Of a stretch of DNA of 25,105 nucleotides, positions 7,576 through 17,600 are shown piece after piece. The notes under the pieces are model-generated. The model was not told where the DNA came from. It saw only the letters and a program-made list of their open reading frames with translations, and did not search any database. The translations under genes were made by a program, and so were the position numbers. This stretch comes from a virus. The stretch spans positions 1 to 25,105 of the IMG/VR virus record IMGVR_UViG_3300042113_000047; one strand, given 5' to 3'. Within the stretch, counting starts at the first letter, position 1; every line of letters starts with the position of its first letter.

Positions 7576-9276
7576 TCAACTATAAAATGATCTAGCTGTA
7601 ATGGTAGTCTGAAGCCCCTCTCCAAAAGAATTGTCAACATTTGTTACTACAAATTTTTTAGTACTGTCTAAATTATTTTTAGGATAATTAATTGTTATTA
7701 CATCTCCAACTTCAATAGCTGGGTTTCCAAATATTTCAAGGTTGACCGACTGTTGTTGTTTTGACCATTGATTTTTAGCCCATGTAAAAAGAGATTTTGC
7801 ATCTTGCTCTGTTTGAATCCAAGTGGACTGGAAGGTGGCTGGTTCTGGAGTTGTATATTCATTTATAGACTCTTCGGTATATTCATGGCTTCCGTTTATT
7901 GAAATATAGTTTCCTATAATAAAAAAGTTATGAGCTCCAGATTGTAATGGTATAAATGTTCCAGCGTTATTTGCTACATATACTTCTGCTCCGTGATTAG
8001 TAAACCTACTTCCAATAATGTTTGCATATTGATTAACTCCAGTACTTGCATAAGATGGATATGCTCCTGGTTGAGCAAAATTTATTTTTACTTTTCTTAA
8101 TTCTCTAGCGACAGTTCCAAATTCTTCTATGTATGCTCTTTTTTCTAATGGAGTATCTATGTTATTAATTAATTTATCTCCATATGCAAAGTTTAACATT
8201 GTATCTCCAAATTGTCCGCTGTAGATATTTGCAAGTATGGCTTGATTATATTCTGTTTGAGATAGTGGCATTGAGTATATATAGTCAAAGTGTGCGGATC
8301 CTAGATTAGAAAATACTGCAATTTTATTAGTTTTAGGAATTGCTTTTTGTATTGGAGTAGCGGTTGCTGAAGTGTTATAAACATCTGCGGCGCTTATTTT
8401 AAAATTGTTAATATATAAATCAATAATTGTGGCAGCACTTGTTATTTCAACTTTAACGTCTACCTTATACTGAGTAGAACCAATAATTCCACCATACATT
8501 TTGGCATTAGTTCCCTCCTGGCTATCTGGTAATTCCTTTTTTACTCCGTCTACAAATTTTACTATTTTGACTGATTTATTTTTATTATCAACGCTTGCTT
8601 GCTCTGTTGTTATTTCTATAAAATACCCAGTGGTTGCATTATCATTAACAAAAAATGCTATTCCTCCAGAACATTTTGGAGTTTTAACTGGACTATCAAA
8701 AAATATTCCAGCACCAAATACATAGTGATTATATGAGGTAGAAATATTAATTGATTTTGTGGCTACAGAATATTTTTGTAAATCTTTATTTTTTGATGTG
8801 ACGGTAAAAAATGATCTTTGAATTGATCTATTATCTGATACAGCAACTGATGTTCCAGTAGTTTCTCCAGAATTACCAACACTACCAGATACTCCTACTA
8901 CCGAAGAAGATTTTGGAGTTACAAAACTGGTATAGGCATATTCTCCGTAGGTTCCAGTTTGATTAGACGATGAGTATGCCCTTAGTCTAATTACATAAGA
9001 TTGTCCTGGTGTTAAACCACTTAGTATATATGGAGACTGTTGAGTTGGTTGAGTATTTGTATTTATTACAAAGGTTGATGTTGTAAATGTTGTTCCTACA
9101 GAAACTGCACCTTCATAGCTTCCCGCCGCAATAACGCATGGGGGTACTGAAATTTTTACCTGAGTACCTCCAGCAACTAATTCAACTGATATCCATGATA
9201 TTGCAAAGTTTGCTGGAACTATAGCAGTTGGTGGTTCATACCCACCATCCAATAACCAATCTTCTAGTCTTACCAT
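7576..9276 (-). CDS. Minor tail protein: FN3, LamG-like and hub-like domains
   Basis: This 566-residue tail-tip protein joins three parts. Residues about 20-122 look like one FN3 domain (LSGLTPGQSYVIRLRAYSSS is a classic FN3 F-strand). Residues about 150-345 look like a LamG/concanavalin-type sandwich (HYVFGAGIFFDSP, GIAFFVNDNATTGYFIEITT, KVDVKVEITSAATIIDLYIN). Residues about 350-566 resemble the C-terminal part of tail hub or Tal-type proteins, with TEQDAKSLFTWAKNQWSKQ and the strand GNPAIEVGDVITINYP. The start is an ATG with AAAGGA about nine bases upstream, 22 bases after the stop of the gene before. Hub proteins form the cap of the tail tube; the extra FN3 and LamG domains suggest sugar or surface binding. 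Domain boundaries are read by eye. Confidence 0.7.
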   Translation of the reverse strand: MVRLEDWLLDGGYEPPTAIVPANFAISWISVELVAGGTQVKISVPPCVIAAGSYEGAVSVGTTFTTSTFVINTNTQPTQQSPYILSGLTPGQSYVIRLRAYSSSNQTGTYGEYAYTSFVTPKSSSVVGVSGSVGNSGETTGTSVAVSDNRSIQRSFFTVTSKNKDLQKYSVATKSINISTSYNHYVFGAGIFFDSPVKTPKCSGGIAFFVNDNATTGYFIEITTEQASVDNKNKSVKIVKFVDGVKKELPDSQEGTNAKMYGGIIGSTQYKVDVKVEITSAATIIDLYINNFKISAADVYNTSATATPIQKAIPKTNKIAVFSNLGSAHFDYIYSMPLSQTEYNQAILANIYSGQFGDTMLNFAYGDKLINNIDTPLEKRAYIEEFGTVARELRKVKINFAQPGAYPSYASTGVNQYANIIGSRFTNHGAEVYVANNAGTFIPLQSGAHNFFIIGNYISINGSHEYTEESINEYTTPEPATFQSTWIQTEQDAKSLFTWAKNQWSKQQQSVNLEIFGNPAIEVGDVITINYPKNNLDSTKKFVVTNVDNSFGEGLQTTITARSFYS

Positions 9277-9298
9277 TTAATTTTTCCTTTTAAAGTAA

Positions 9299-11209
9299 TC
9301 ATTTTACAGTAACCTCATAACCATTCCATTGTGAAATAATAGAATCAGCATTTGCATAATGATTATCTATTGGTGTGCCGAAAGCGCCTCGTGTTTTTAT
9401 TCTGAAAAATCCACTTGGCCTATAGTCATTAACAACGCTAGACAATGCTTGACCTAAATATTTTAACTGGTCTGTTTTACTAGTTAAATCTACTTTTACT
9501 AAATTACCAGAAGCGTCTGTATATTGAAATTGAATAGCATCGTATTCAATAATTTCAGAGTCTATCATTAAATATCCAGTATATGAATATGCAGATATTC
9601 CATATTCTTGTTCATTTAAAACTGCTGGAGACAAAGCAATGTATGAACCAGCGCCAGCTGTAGATAAAAGATTTTGATTTAAAGCAAAAGCTCCTAAGTA
9701 GTACGGATCAGATTTCCAAATGTCTTGTGAGCTTTCTATATAATTATTTGTTGAAACGCTATTCCAAAAAATTTTAAATTGATTTGCTGATGGTAAATCA
9801 TTTTTTGATAAAGATATAATGTTTGATAAATTTCCGCCTCCAGAATCGTATCTCAAAGACCAATTGGCTGGCCTTGTGCTATCAAATATATATTCTCTGC
9901 TGTAGAAATTTAAAACATTGTCGTATCCAAAAACTGCTGTTATTTGTGCATCCCTGCATAATTCTTGTAGGCAGTCCCAAACAGTTTTTGTATTGTCTGT
10001 CCACCAATATCTAGGAGAAAAAATAGATGAATCTGTTTCTTTTATATAAATATTATAGCTTGTAAATCCTACTGAATCTAAAAGCCTTCTTATAATTGCG
10101 GTTATAGAATATCCTTCACATACTATTCCTGGAGCCACTGTTTCTTGTAAAATTTTTGCGCTATCTAAAGCGTTTACAGATATATCTCCAAATTCTTCTG
10201 TTTCCCAAGTGTCTATAAGAAATGTTCCTTGTGGTATTAAGTCATAATTACCTTCCGCATCTGATTTAGATCCTGTAGAATTATATAACTTAATGTATGG
10301 CAAAACCATTGCTTGTTTGTATAGATATATCTTTGAGGAACTTAGCGTATCAGATTTATTAAAACTTAATATTTTTCTATCTGCCTCATACGATACTAAG
10401 TTTAGTTGTATAGAGTTAGCGGAAATTCTGCCTACTGGCATTAAATCTTCAGTACTTGTAGAAGACTCTTTACGAATATTAAATCTAACCAAATGATCTG
10501 TAATGTCTACATACCAACGTGGAGATAATTCTATTAGACCAACATATTTACCACTAACTGCAGAAGTTGTTATTTTAACACTTGTTAAGCTTATTGGCGC
10601 AGCTGGAGAAGATGGTTCTGTTGTAGACCATCCAGTTCCATTGTAATAAATTGTTACCGTTCCAGCATTAAAATTTTTATTTGATTCTGTTGTAAATGGA
10701 ACAATCGAAGCGCTTGAGCCAGTGGCAAGTTGTGATCCGTTTCCAAATATAGTCCATGTTCCTGGAGTTGAATGTGATAATTCAAAACGTGCAACTATTT
10801 TATTTGTTAGAATAGTTTTAGGATAAGTAATAGTTACGTCAAGGCCTGTGCTCAATCCTGATACATAATATTTATAATTAGTATCTGGGCCAGGATAATA
10901 AATTCTAAAATTAGGAGAGTAGGTTAATGAAGCTGGATTTTTCCATCCGTTATCAACATCTCCAGATATTGCATATTTAATTCCAGCTCCAATTGGTCTA
11001 AATGGTTTAATAATTGAATCTAGCGGAAATAATTTTTTAAATGGTTTATATGTATTACCAGCAGCATCTGTTTTAGTTACTTCTGCTCCAGATACTACTA
11101 TATTATCAATCATAGAATTCATATTATATTCTATATAACATGCCGCCCGATATGTTACAGATACGTTTTGCTCTAGTGCTGTACTAGCTCCTAATGGTAG
11201 TGGATACAT
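9299..11209 (-). CDS. Minor tail protein / tail hub component, 636 aa
   Basis: This is a large protein of the tail tip, translated directly after the distal-tail-like gene through a TAATG junction. Residues about 90-190 form a beta-rich insert (IVARFELSHSTPGTWTIFGNG) that resembles a discoidin or carbohydrate-binding fold. Residues about 345-450 carry an alpha/beta pattern seen in phage hub and baseplate proteins: NALDSAKILQE, then YSITAIIRRLLDSVGF, then KTVWDCLQELCRDAQITAVFGYDNVLNFYSRE. This is the section in which hub proteins build the ring under the tube. The C-terminus returns to beta structure. Its place after the tape measure and the distal-tail-like gene, and before another hub-like protein, suggests that the two proteins together close the tail. 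No peptidase or lysozyme motif was seen. Confidence 0.7.
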   Translation of the reverse strand: MYPLPLGASTALEQNVSVTYRAACYIEYNMNSMIDNIVVSGAEVTKTDAAGNTYKPFKKLFPLDSIIKPFRPIGAGIKYAISGDVDNGWKNPASLTYSPNFRIYYPGPDTNYKYYVSGLSTGLDVTITYPKTILTNKIVARFELSHSTPGTWTIFGNGSQLATGSSASIVPFTTESNKNFNAGTVTIYYNGTGWSTTEPSSPAAPISLTSVKITTSAVSGKYVGLIELSPRWYVDITDHLVRFNIRKESSTSTEDLMPVGRISANSIQLNLVSYEADRKILSFNKSDTLSSSKIYLYKQAMVLPYIKLYNSTGSKSDAEGNYDLIPQGTFLIDTWETEEFGDISVNALDSAKILQETVAPGIVCEGYSITAIIRRLLDSVGFTSYNIYIKETDSSIFSPRYWWTDNTKTVWDCLQELCRDAQITAVFGYDNVLNFYSREYIFDSTRPANWSLRYDSGGGNLSNIISLSKNDLPSANQFKIFWNSVSTNNYIESSQDIWKSDPYYLGAFALNQNLLSTAGAGSYIALSPAVLNEQEYGISAYSYTGYLMIDSEIIEYDAIQFQYTDASGNLVKVDLTSKTDQLKYLGQALSSVVNDYRPSGFFRIKTRGAFGTPIDNHYANADSIISQWNGYEVTVK

Positions 11210-11679
11210 TACACTTCATCCAATGATAGCGATACATTCCAGTGTGGTTGTAATCCTCTTTTTAAAACAGAGAAGTTACAGCCAGATATAACAACCGTAT
11301 ATTGTTCATATCCTGATGTAGATTGATCTGTGCCAGTTTTGGCAAGATTTACTCTAATATTAAAACTTTGTTTTCCATCATCACTTAAATAAAATGTTCT
11401 TAAGTCTTCTGCTCCCCATCCGCCATCAACAGTTAACGTCCTATATGAAGGAAGCATATCCCAAGATAGCTGGAACTTTCTTTTGTCTGCAATATGAGTT
11501 TTTCTTAACGTGCCATTAGATGTTCTAGTAACACGTTCAATTCTTTCTGGAGTTAATTCTAATGAACTGCGATTATGTTCTGAAATCTTATTCCAAATTT
11601 TTGTAGTTCCTGCGGGGGTAGCCAATAAATCTTTAGCCTCTATTAAAAGGATAGATCCTCTGGGCATAAATGTAGGCAT
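11209..11679 (-). CDS. Distal-tail-like minor tail protein, 156 aa
   Basis: This 156-residue protein follows the tape measure, the usual position of the distal tail protein or another tube-fold protein that joins tube to tip. It contains an ELTPERIERVTRTSNGTLRK segment, then RKFQLSWDMLPSYRTLTVDGG, and ends with a strand series closing in WNVSLSLDEV. This arrangement fits a tail-tube-like beta barrel, in which SWDMLP sits in a strand before a helix-loop. Its ATG shares a base with the TAA of the tape measure gene, and AGGAGGAG lies seven bases upstream, so translation is both coupled and strong. Its stop overlaps the next ATG in the same way. The exact role is inferred from order and fold pattern, not from a specific motif. 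Confidence 0.65.
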   Translation of the reverse strand: MPTFMPRGSILLIEAKDLLATPAGTTKIWNKISEHNRSSLELTPERIERVTRTSNGTLRKTHIADKRKFQLSWDMLPSYRTLTVDGGWGAEDLRTFYLSDDGKQSFNIRVNLAKTGTDQSTSGYEQYTVVISGCNFSVLKRGLQPHWNVSLSLDEV

Positions 11680-14600
11680 TAGGCAACTCCTCCTAGTAAT
11701 CTATTTCTTCCCTCTTTTGCATTAATTAATGCAAGTTCCGCCTTGAATCTTCTCATTATATCATCTACAGTAACATTTGTTCCATTCAAATCAATATCAA
11801 TATTATAGGTATTATTGTTAAATGAGCTATTAATACCTTTAGGCATATTGTATTTACCATCTTGTGGAAGATTAAATCTAGGACCATAATTTACATTTAA
11901 TAAATTGTTTGGAATTATTTGACCGCCACCTGATGGAATAAATAGCTCTGGTCCACGTTCTCCTACAAGGTATGGTTGGGTTCCCATAACTCCAGATACT
12001 CCAGAATCTGCACGTCTTATATATCCGCCCATAGCCATTCTTTCTGCAGCTGCTGGGAACCATCTAGAATCTTCTCCAGTTGTTACTTTATATTTTATTC
12101 CATTGGGTCCTTCAATTATGTCATCTTTTTTAAGTTTCTTTTCTTCTACTATCCGTCTCAATACTTCTGGACTTAATTCTGCTGTAGGTTTTCCATCTTT
12201 CATAATAAATGGAGTGTATGAGCTTCTATTTTTTTGTGAAATTCCAAGAAGTGATTCTACATCAGATTCAGAAGTAAGCTTAACAGTCTTACCTGATGGA
12301 GGCTTGTTTGCATCTTTTAATATATTATAAATATCAGTAAGATCTCTATTGTCCTCTCCCATTAACTTAAGTGCAAAATCTGTGTATTCTTGACTAAGTT
12401 TACCAAGCTCAGTTAAAGCAGATCCTGGACTAGATGTTAATCCATATCCTAATTCATATGTTAAATCAGATATTGATCCAGGCATATAATTACCCTTGGC
12501 ATCCTTTTTATATTCATAAATAGGCTGATTATTTTTATCCTTTTTACCAGTATCTGTTCTTGCTAAAAATTGTTTATATGAATTAAATACTTCTGGATTT
12601 TTTGAAGCAGATATTGCAATATTTCTTAAGACATTTGAAAACTCCATATTAAATCTTTGAATATCATCAGCAGTAACTGCTGTAGCTTTTAATTTTATAA
12701 CCTTGCTTAAAGAGTCTGCAATTTCTTTTATTGATTGCATTTTTGCGCTTATCTTGTCTGCGGCTGAGGAAGCATTTTCTGCTGCAGTCTGTAGAGAGTC
12801 TTTATAATTTTGATCAGCTTCTAAAATACTTTGTTGCTTTTCTTCATCTTTTCTTGCTAATTCATCAATTCTAGCTTCAGCCTGTTTTAATCCAAGTTCC
12901 TTTTGTATCTGTTGAATTCTTAATTGAGCCTGTGCTTGTGCTGCCGCATCTCCTCTTGCAACAGCTGCCTGTAAATCAATTTGAGCTTGTTGTAATTCTA
13001 ACTGTGCATTTTCTTGATCAAATGTTTCTCTGAGAGCTCGTTTCTTTGCATCTGCAAGTTCTCTTATACCTTTAATCTTATCTTGTATAGCCTTAATTTC
13101 AGCTTTATCTAGTCCTTTTCTAGATATGCTTTCTTGATTTGCAGCTTTTTGTAAGTTTTTATATTTTTTATCTAACTCTGCTAATGTTTCTGCTGCAACC
13201 TTTAATCCTGAAATACCACTAGTTGTATCTAATGCTGCTTTACCTGCTGCATCTAAACCTGATGTAAATTTAGCTAACATTTCTGCTTGCTCAGAACTAA
13301 TTTTAGATAAATCTCCGCTTACGCCTTGAAGGAGCAATCTCCATTTAGCATACATTCCACCTATTGTATCTGAATCATTTAATATTCCAGCCAACTCTGG
13401 TCTTTGTGCTTTTAGAACTTTAAGAGTTTCTGCACCTAATTTATTATCTTTAACTTTTGCATCTGCCATTTTTTGAAACTGAACTGCAAGGGCCTCTGCT
13501 TCGTCAAGAGTATTACCAGTAGCATCTTTTGTTCCAATCAATCCTTGAACTGCAGCATCAAGTGAAGATATTGCGGTATCAACATTTGATGCAAATGCTG
13601 CTGGATCTATGTCTTTAAGATTTTTAACATTTTCTGCAAGATTTTTAATTATATAATTTGCAGCAGATCCTTTATCAGATATTCCCATAAAGGCTTTATT
13701 GGTTAATGTACTAATTCCTTGACCAGCTTTATTTGAAGATTCAATTAATGCATAAATTAAATTATTTGCTTCTTCAACACTCTTTCCTGCAGCAACCATT
13801 TGTGCTTTAAGATTTGAAGCCCATTGATTTACTTGAGATGAATCTATATTATTTAATATTGCCAAAGTTTCTGGCATATCTGTTTTAACACGTTCTTTTA
13901 ATTCCTTTAATTGCTGAATTGTTAAAGTAAGTCCGCCTACACCTGCAGATGTATATGATTCAAAAAATGCCTTTGCTTTATCTGCCGCTAATTTCTGCTC
14001 TTCTTTTACGGCTTTAATTCTATCTGTTAAGGTTACATATTGAATGCCAGCTTCTTTAGCACCTTTTTCTGTAATTCCATTAAGAGCCTGTGCATCTCTT
14101 TTTGCTTCCGCAATTCCCTTTCTCCAATTTTGAAATGCTTTTACTAAACCAAATATTGTTGATAGTACTGCTACTCCTGGGATTGCTCTTGTAAGAAGAA
14201 CTAAGCCTCCTCTTACGACAGTTACTATCTTACTAAAACTTGTAAATCCAGCAATAATTTTTGGAATAAGTGTAAGCATTTTTCCAAGGCCGCCTGGAGC
14301 AATCATAGATATTACTGAAGCAACTTGAAGAGCAGCTCCTGCTCCACCGCCTATTCGTTGTCCAGCCATTTGTAGTCCCATACCTACACCAATACCTGCT
14401 AGTGGAGAACTCATCATTCCGCCCCCACCCTTACCGCCAAATCCAAAAAATCCTTTTTCTCTAGCCTCCCCAATTATTCCTTTTTTATATTTTTGAATTC
14501 CAACTATACCATTTTGTAGCCCAAGCATGCTGTCTACGTTGTATCCAGCATTCATAAGAGTTAGGGCTCCCTGGTTTCCAGCAGTTGCTGTTTTAGTAAT

Positions 14601-17600
14601 CACAGATTCTCCTGGTTCAATTAAGGCTGGAATTATATCTCCGCCACCATAACCTGGAACTTGAGTTACACCATTTTGGTATTTACCAATATTTTTTTTA
14701 TAATTTGTTGGATCAGTAGCATGCAAAAATAATTCATAATCAGAACCTCTAAACGCATCTTTTCCAATAATAATCTTTTGTCCATTAAAATCTCTTAGAA
14801 CAATTGGTTTATAGCTACTACTTCCTCCACCTGCGCTTCTATTAACAACACTTGTACTTACTGGACTCTTTGAGCTAAACTGTTTCCATAAAGATAATAT
14901 TTCTGGATTGTCTCTATATTTCATTCCAATAACTTTATTTGATTCTGTCCAATATGGATTTGTTGAATCTCCAATAAATGATTTAGAAGAAACTTTGTTT
15001 ACATAATTTTTAGAAATTGTTTCAAGAATGTCGTCTGCTTCTCTAACGTTTATTTTTCCAGAATTAACAAGTGCTCCTATAAATTTATCTGTTCCTCCTT
15101 TAACTATACCGTTACCAGCAGCCAATACTGATTCAAGATACGGAGCTACTGGCATTGTTCCAGACTCTAATAATTTATTTACTTTTGTAGCACTCATCCC
15201 TGGAATTGATCTACCAAATACTCCAGATACGGTTTTAAACTTATATGCAGCTTTAGATGCTTTTGAAGAAATTAATCCTAATTTTTGTGCTATTGCTCTT
15301 CCTAAAGTTAATCCAGCACCAATAGCTCCGCCAGCATATTTTTTAATTCCAACTTCTCCCATTGCAAATTTTCTTGGGCGTGTAGTTTCAATATTATATC
15401 CAGCTCCAGATGTTCTTACACCAAGAGAACGTGCTACTTTATCAATTAGGTCACGAGTCTTACTCTTTTTAAATAGTTCACGCATATTTGATTTACCAGT
15501 TGGATCAACGACTGGTTGATTTAATGTAGGAACCATTGTTGGATTTAGTGTTCTTCCCATAGCTGTCGCTTGAGCTGTCGCAGTAGAAGCAATCATTTGT
15601 TCAACTTCTAAATTTAATGCTATAATTTTTGCTTTTGCTTGTTCAACTGTTAATTTACCAGCTCTTAATTCTGCAACAATTAATGAAGATTCTTTAGCGG
15701 CATTATTGGTAATTGTAGAAATTGCTGGAAGCATATTATCAAATTGATCCATAAAGTCTTTACTAACAACGCCAGTTGCCATAACTTGTGTCTTTAATTT
15801 TTTAATTTCTTCTTTTGATTGCATAGCAAGGGTAGCTGTCATAGCATGCCATCTTGCCGCTTCACCAGCAACCACACCAGTTGAAGTTCCGCCTATGGTT
15901 GTTAACCCTGGAACATCTGGTAGTCTATCAGACATATAAATTTGTGGAGCTTCTCCAATTTTTCTATTTACTGGTATAGATCCTGGAACAAGTCCAAATA
16001 TTGTTTGTTGTAGTCTTTGATCTTCTGTCATTCCGCCTCTTGGAACCATATGCGTAGAAGCACGACTTCCCATAGTTCCTACTAATGGGTGTGATGGATT
16101 TACAACTCTTCCGCCACCAGCACCCATAACTAAATTTCCAGCCATTGTAGAAACTGCTGGGCCAACAGAAACTGCACCTGATTTAGCTTTTGCTTCTAAT
16201 ATTGCAAACTCATCAATTAAATTACGAAGTGCTGTTTGTAAAATTGCTGCTGCTTTAGCATCGCTATAAAATGTTTGTTCTACTAATTTTCCTGCTTTTT
16301 CTGCAGCAAGCATTTCTGGAGTTAAATATTTCCATCCTTCTCCGCCTTTAAAGAATGCTTTCATGTGACCTACACCCTTTAGAATATATCCAAAGAAGTT
16401 AGCAAGTACACCAGTTAACATAATAAGTGGACCAGCAACTGCTGTAAGTGCACCTAAAAATGTAAGAGCTTGTTTAATTGGTTTTGGCAAATTACCAAAA
16501 AATTCTAATGCTTTATCTACTATATTAATTATATTTGTACTAATTGTTAAGAATTCATCACCAAGTCCAGCAAGGTCTGCTTTTAAACTTTCTATTGCTC
16601 TCTTATACTTACCAGATGCTGATTCTGTCACCGCCGCCAACTCTCGGCCTGCTACTGCTTCAAGGTCACTTGCACTTGCTTTCATTAAGTCTAAAACCTG
16701 TAACGTCTGGCTTCCTTGACGACCTAAGTTTTCAAATAAAGCATTTAATCTTGAAAATTGGAATTTACCAAATAGTTGCTCAATTGCTTGTTGTTTTTGT
16801 AAAGGATCAAGCTTATCAAGCGATGCTTGTAGCTCTAATAAAGTTTTTGTTACATTACCAGCGTTATTATTTACAATACCTAGAAGGTCAATTCCAAAAC
16901 CTTGAAATTTTGCTACAGCTACATCTGTTGGGTTAATTAAAGATGCTAGTGCTGACTTTAAAGCATTTGCTCCTTCTGATGCCGAAACCCCACCTTCACG
17001 CATAGCGGTAAGATAAAGAGCAAGGTCTTGTACGCTTCCGCCAAGTCCTTTAATTACTGGACCTGCTTTTGGAATTGCTTCTACTAAATCTTGTAGAGTT
17101 GTTGATGTTTGGTTTTCAACTGCGTTTAGGAAGTTAATTGATCGTGCAAGTTCTTCGGTGTTTGCTTTAAATGCCGACTGAATTGCTAGGGTTGCCTTCA
17201 TTGCTTCTTGACGATCAACTTCACCTAAAACTGCCAAACGACTAGTTTCTTTTACTGATGCTAAAAGTTCATTTCCTTGTTTACCAGTAGCAGCAATATC
17301 AGCAGCTAATCCTATTGTTTCTGCAAAGTTGGTGCCGTATGCAGAAGATAATTCTTTTGAGGTATTAATTACATCTTGTCTTACTTTACCTAATTCTGCT
17401 GAAGATGTTCCTGCAATATCTCCATAGACCTTGGTTAAACGAGTTAATTCTTGATCTGCAACTTTAAATGCATCTGCAGCTGCTTTTCCAAAAGCAGCCA
17501 TTGGAACAGTTAAACCTACTGTTAACTGACGACCTGCCCACTGTGTATTTTTACCCCAGTTAATAAGTTGTACTGCACCATCTTGAATAACCTTATTCAT

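Noticed and set aside
7562-7579. TTGACC and TATAAT close together as a full promoter
   Set aside because: The spacer is only six bases, so the two cannot be a -35/-10 pair; only the extended -10 was kept.
8505-8525. AGGAGG before an ATG inside the FN3/LamG protein gene
   Set aside because: The nearest ATG is out of frame and leads to a stop after about 15 codons; the in-frame ATG is 14 bases away.
15085-15100. AAGGAGGA inside the tape measure gene as an internal start
   Set aside because: No ATG, GTG or TTG at a suitable distance in frame.
15028-15519. Plus-strand open frame of 163 codons inside the tape measure gene
   Set aside because: It is antisense to a well-supported coding region, Pro/Leu-rich in the way of a reverse-complement shadow, and has no Shine-Dalgarno or neighbour on its strand.
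16544-16936. Plus-strand open frame of 130 codons, very rich in Leu and Gln
   Set aside because: The composition is that of the complement of Lys/Ala/Glu/Ser codons in the tape measure; no start signal.
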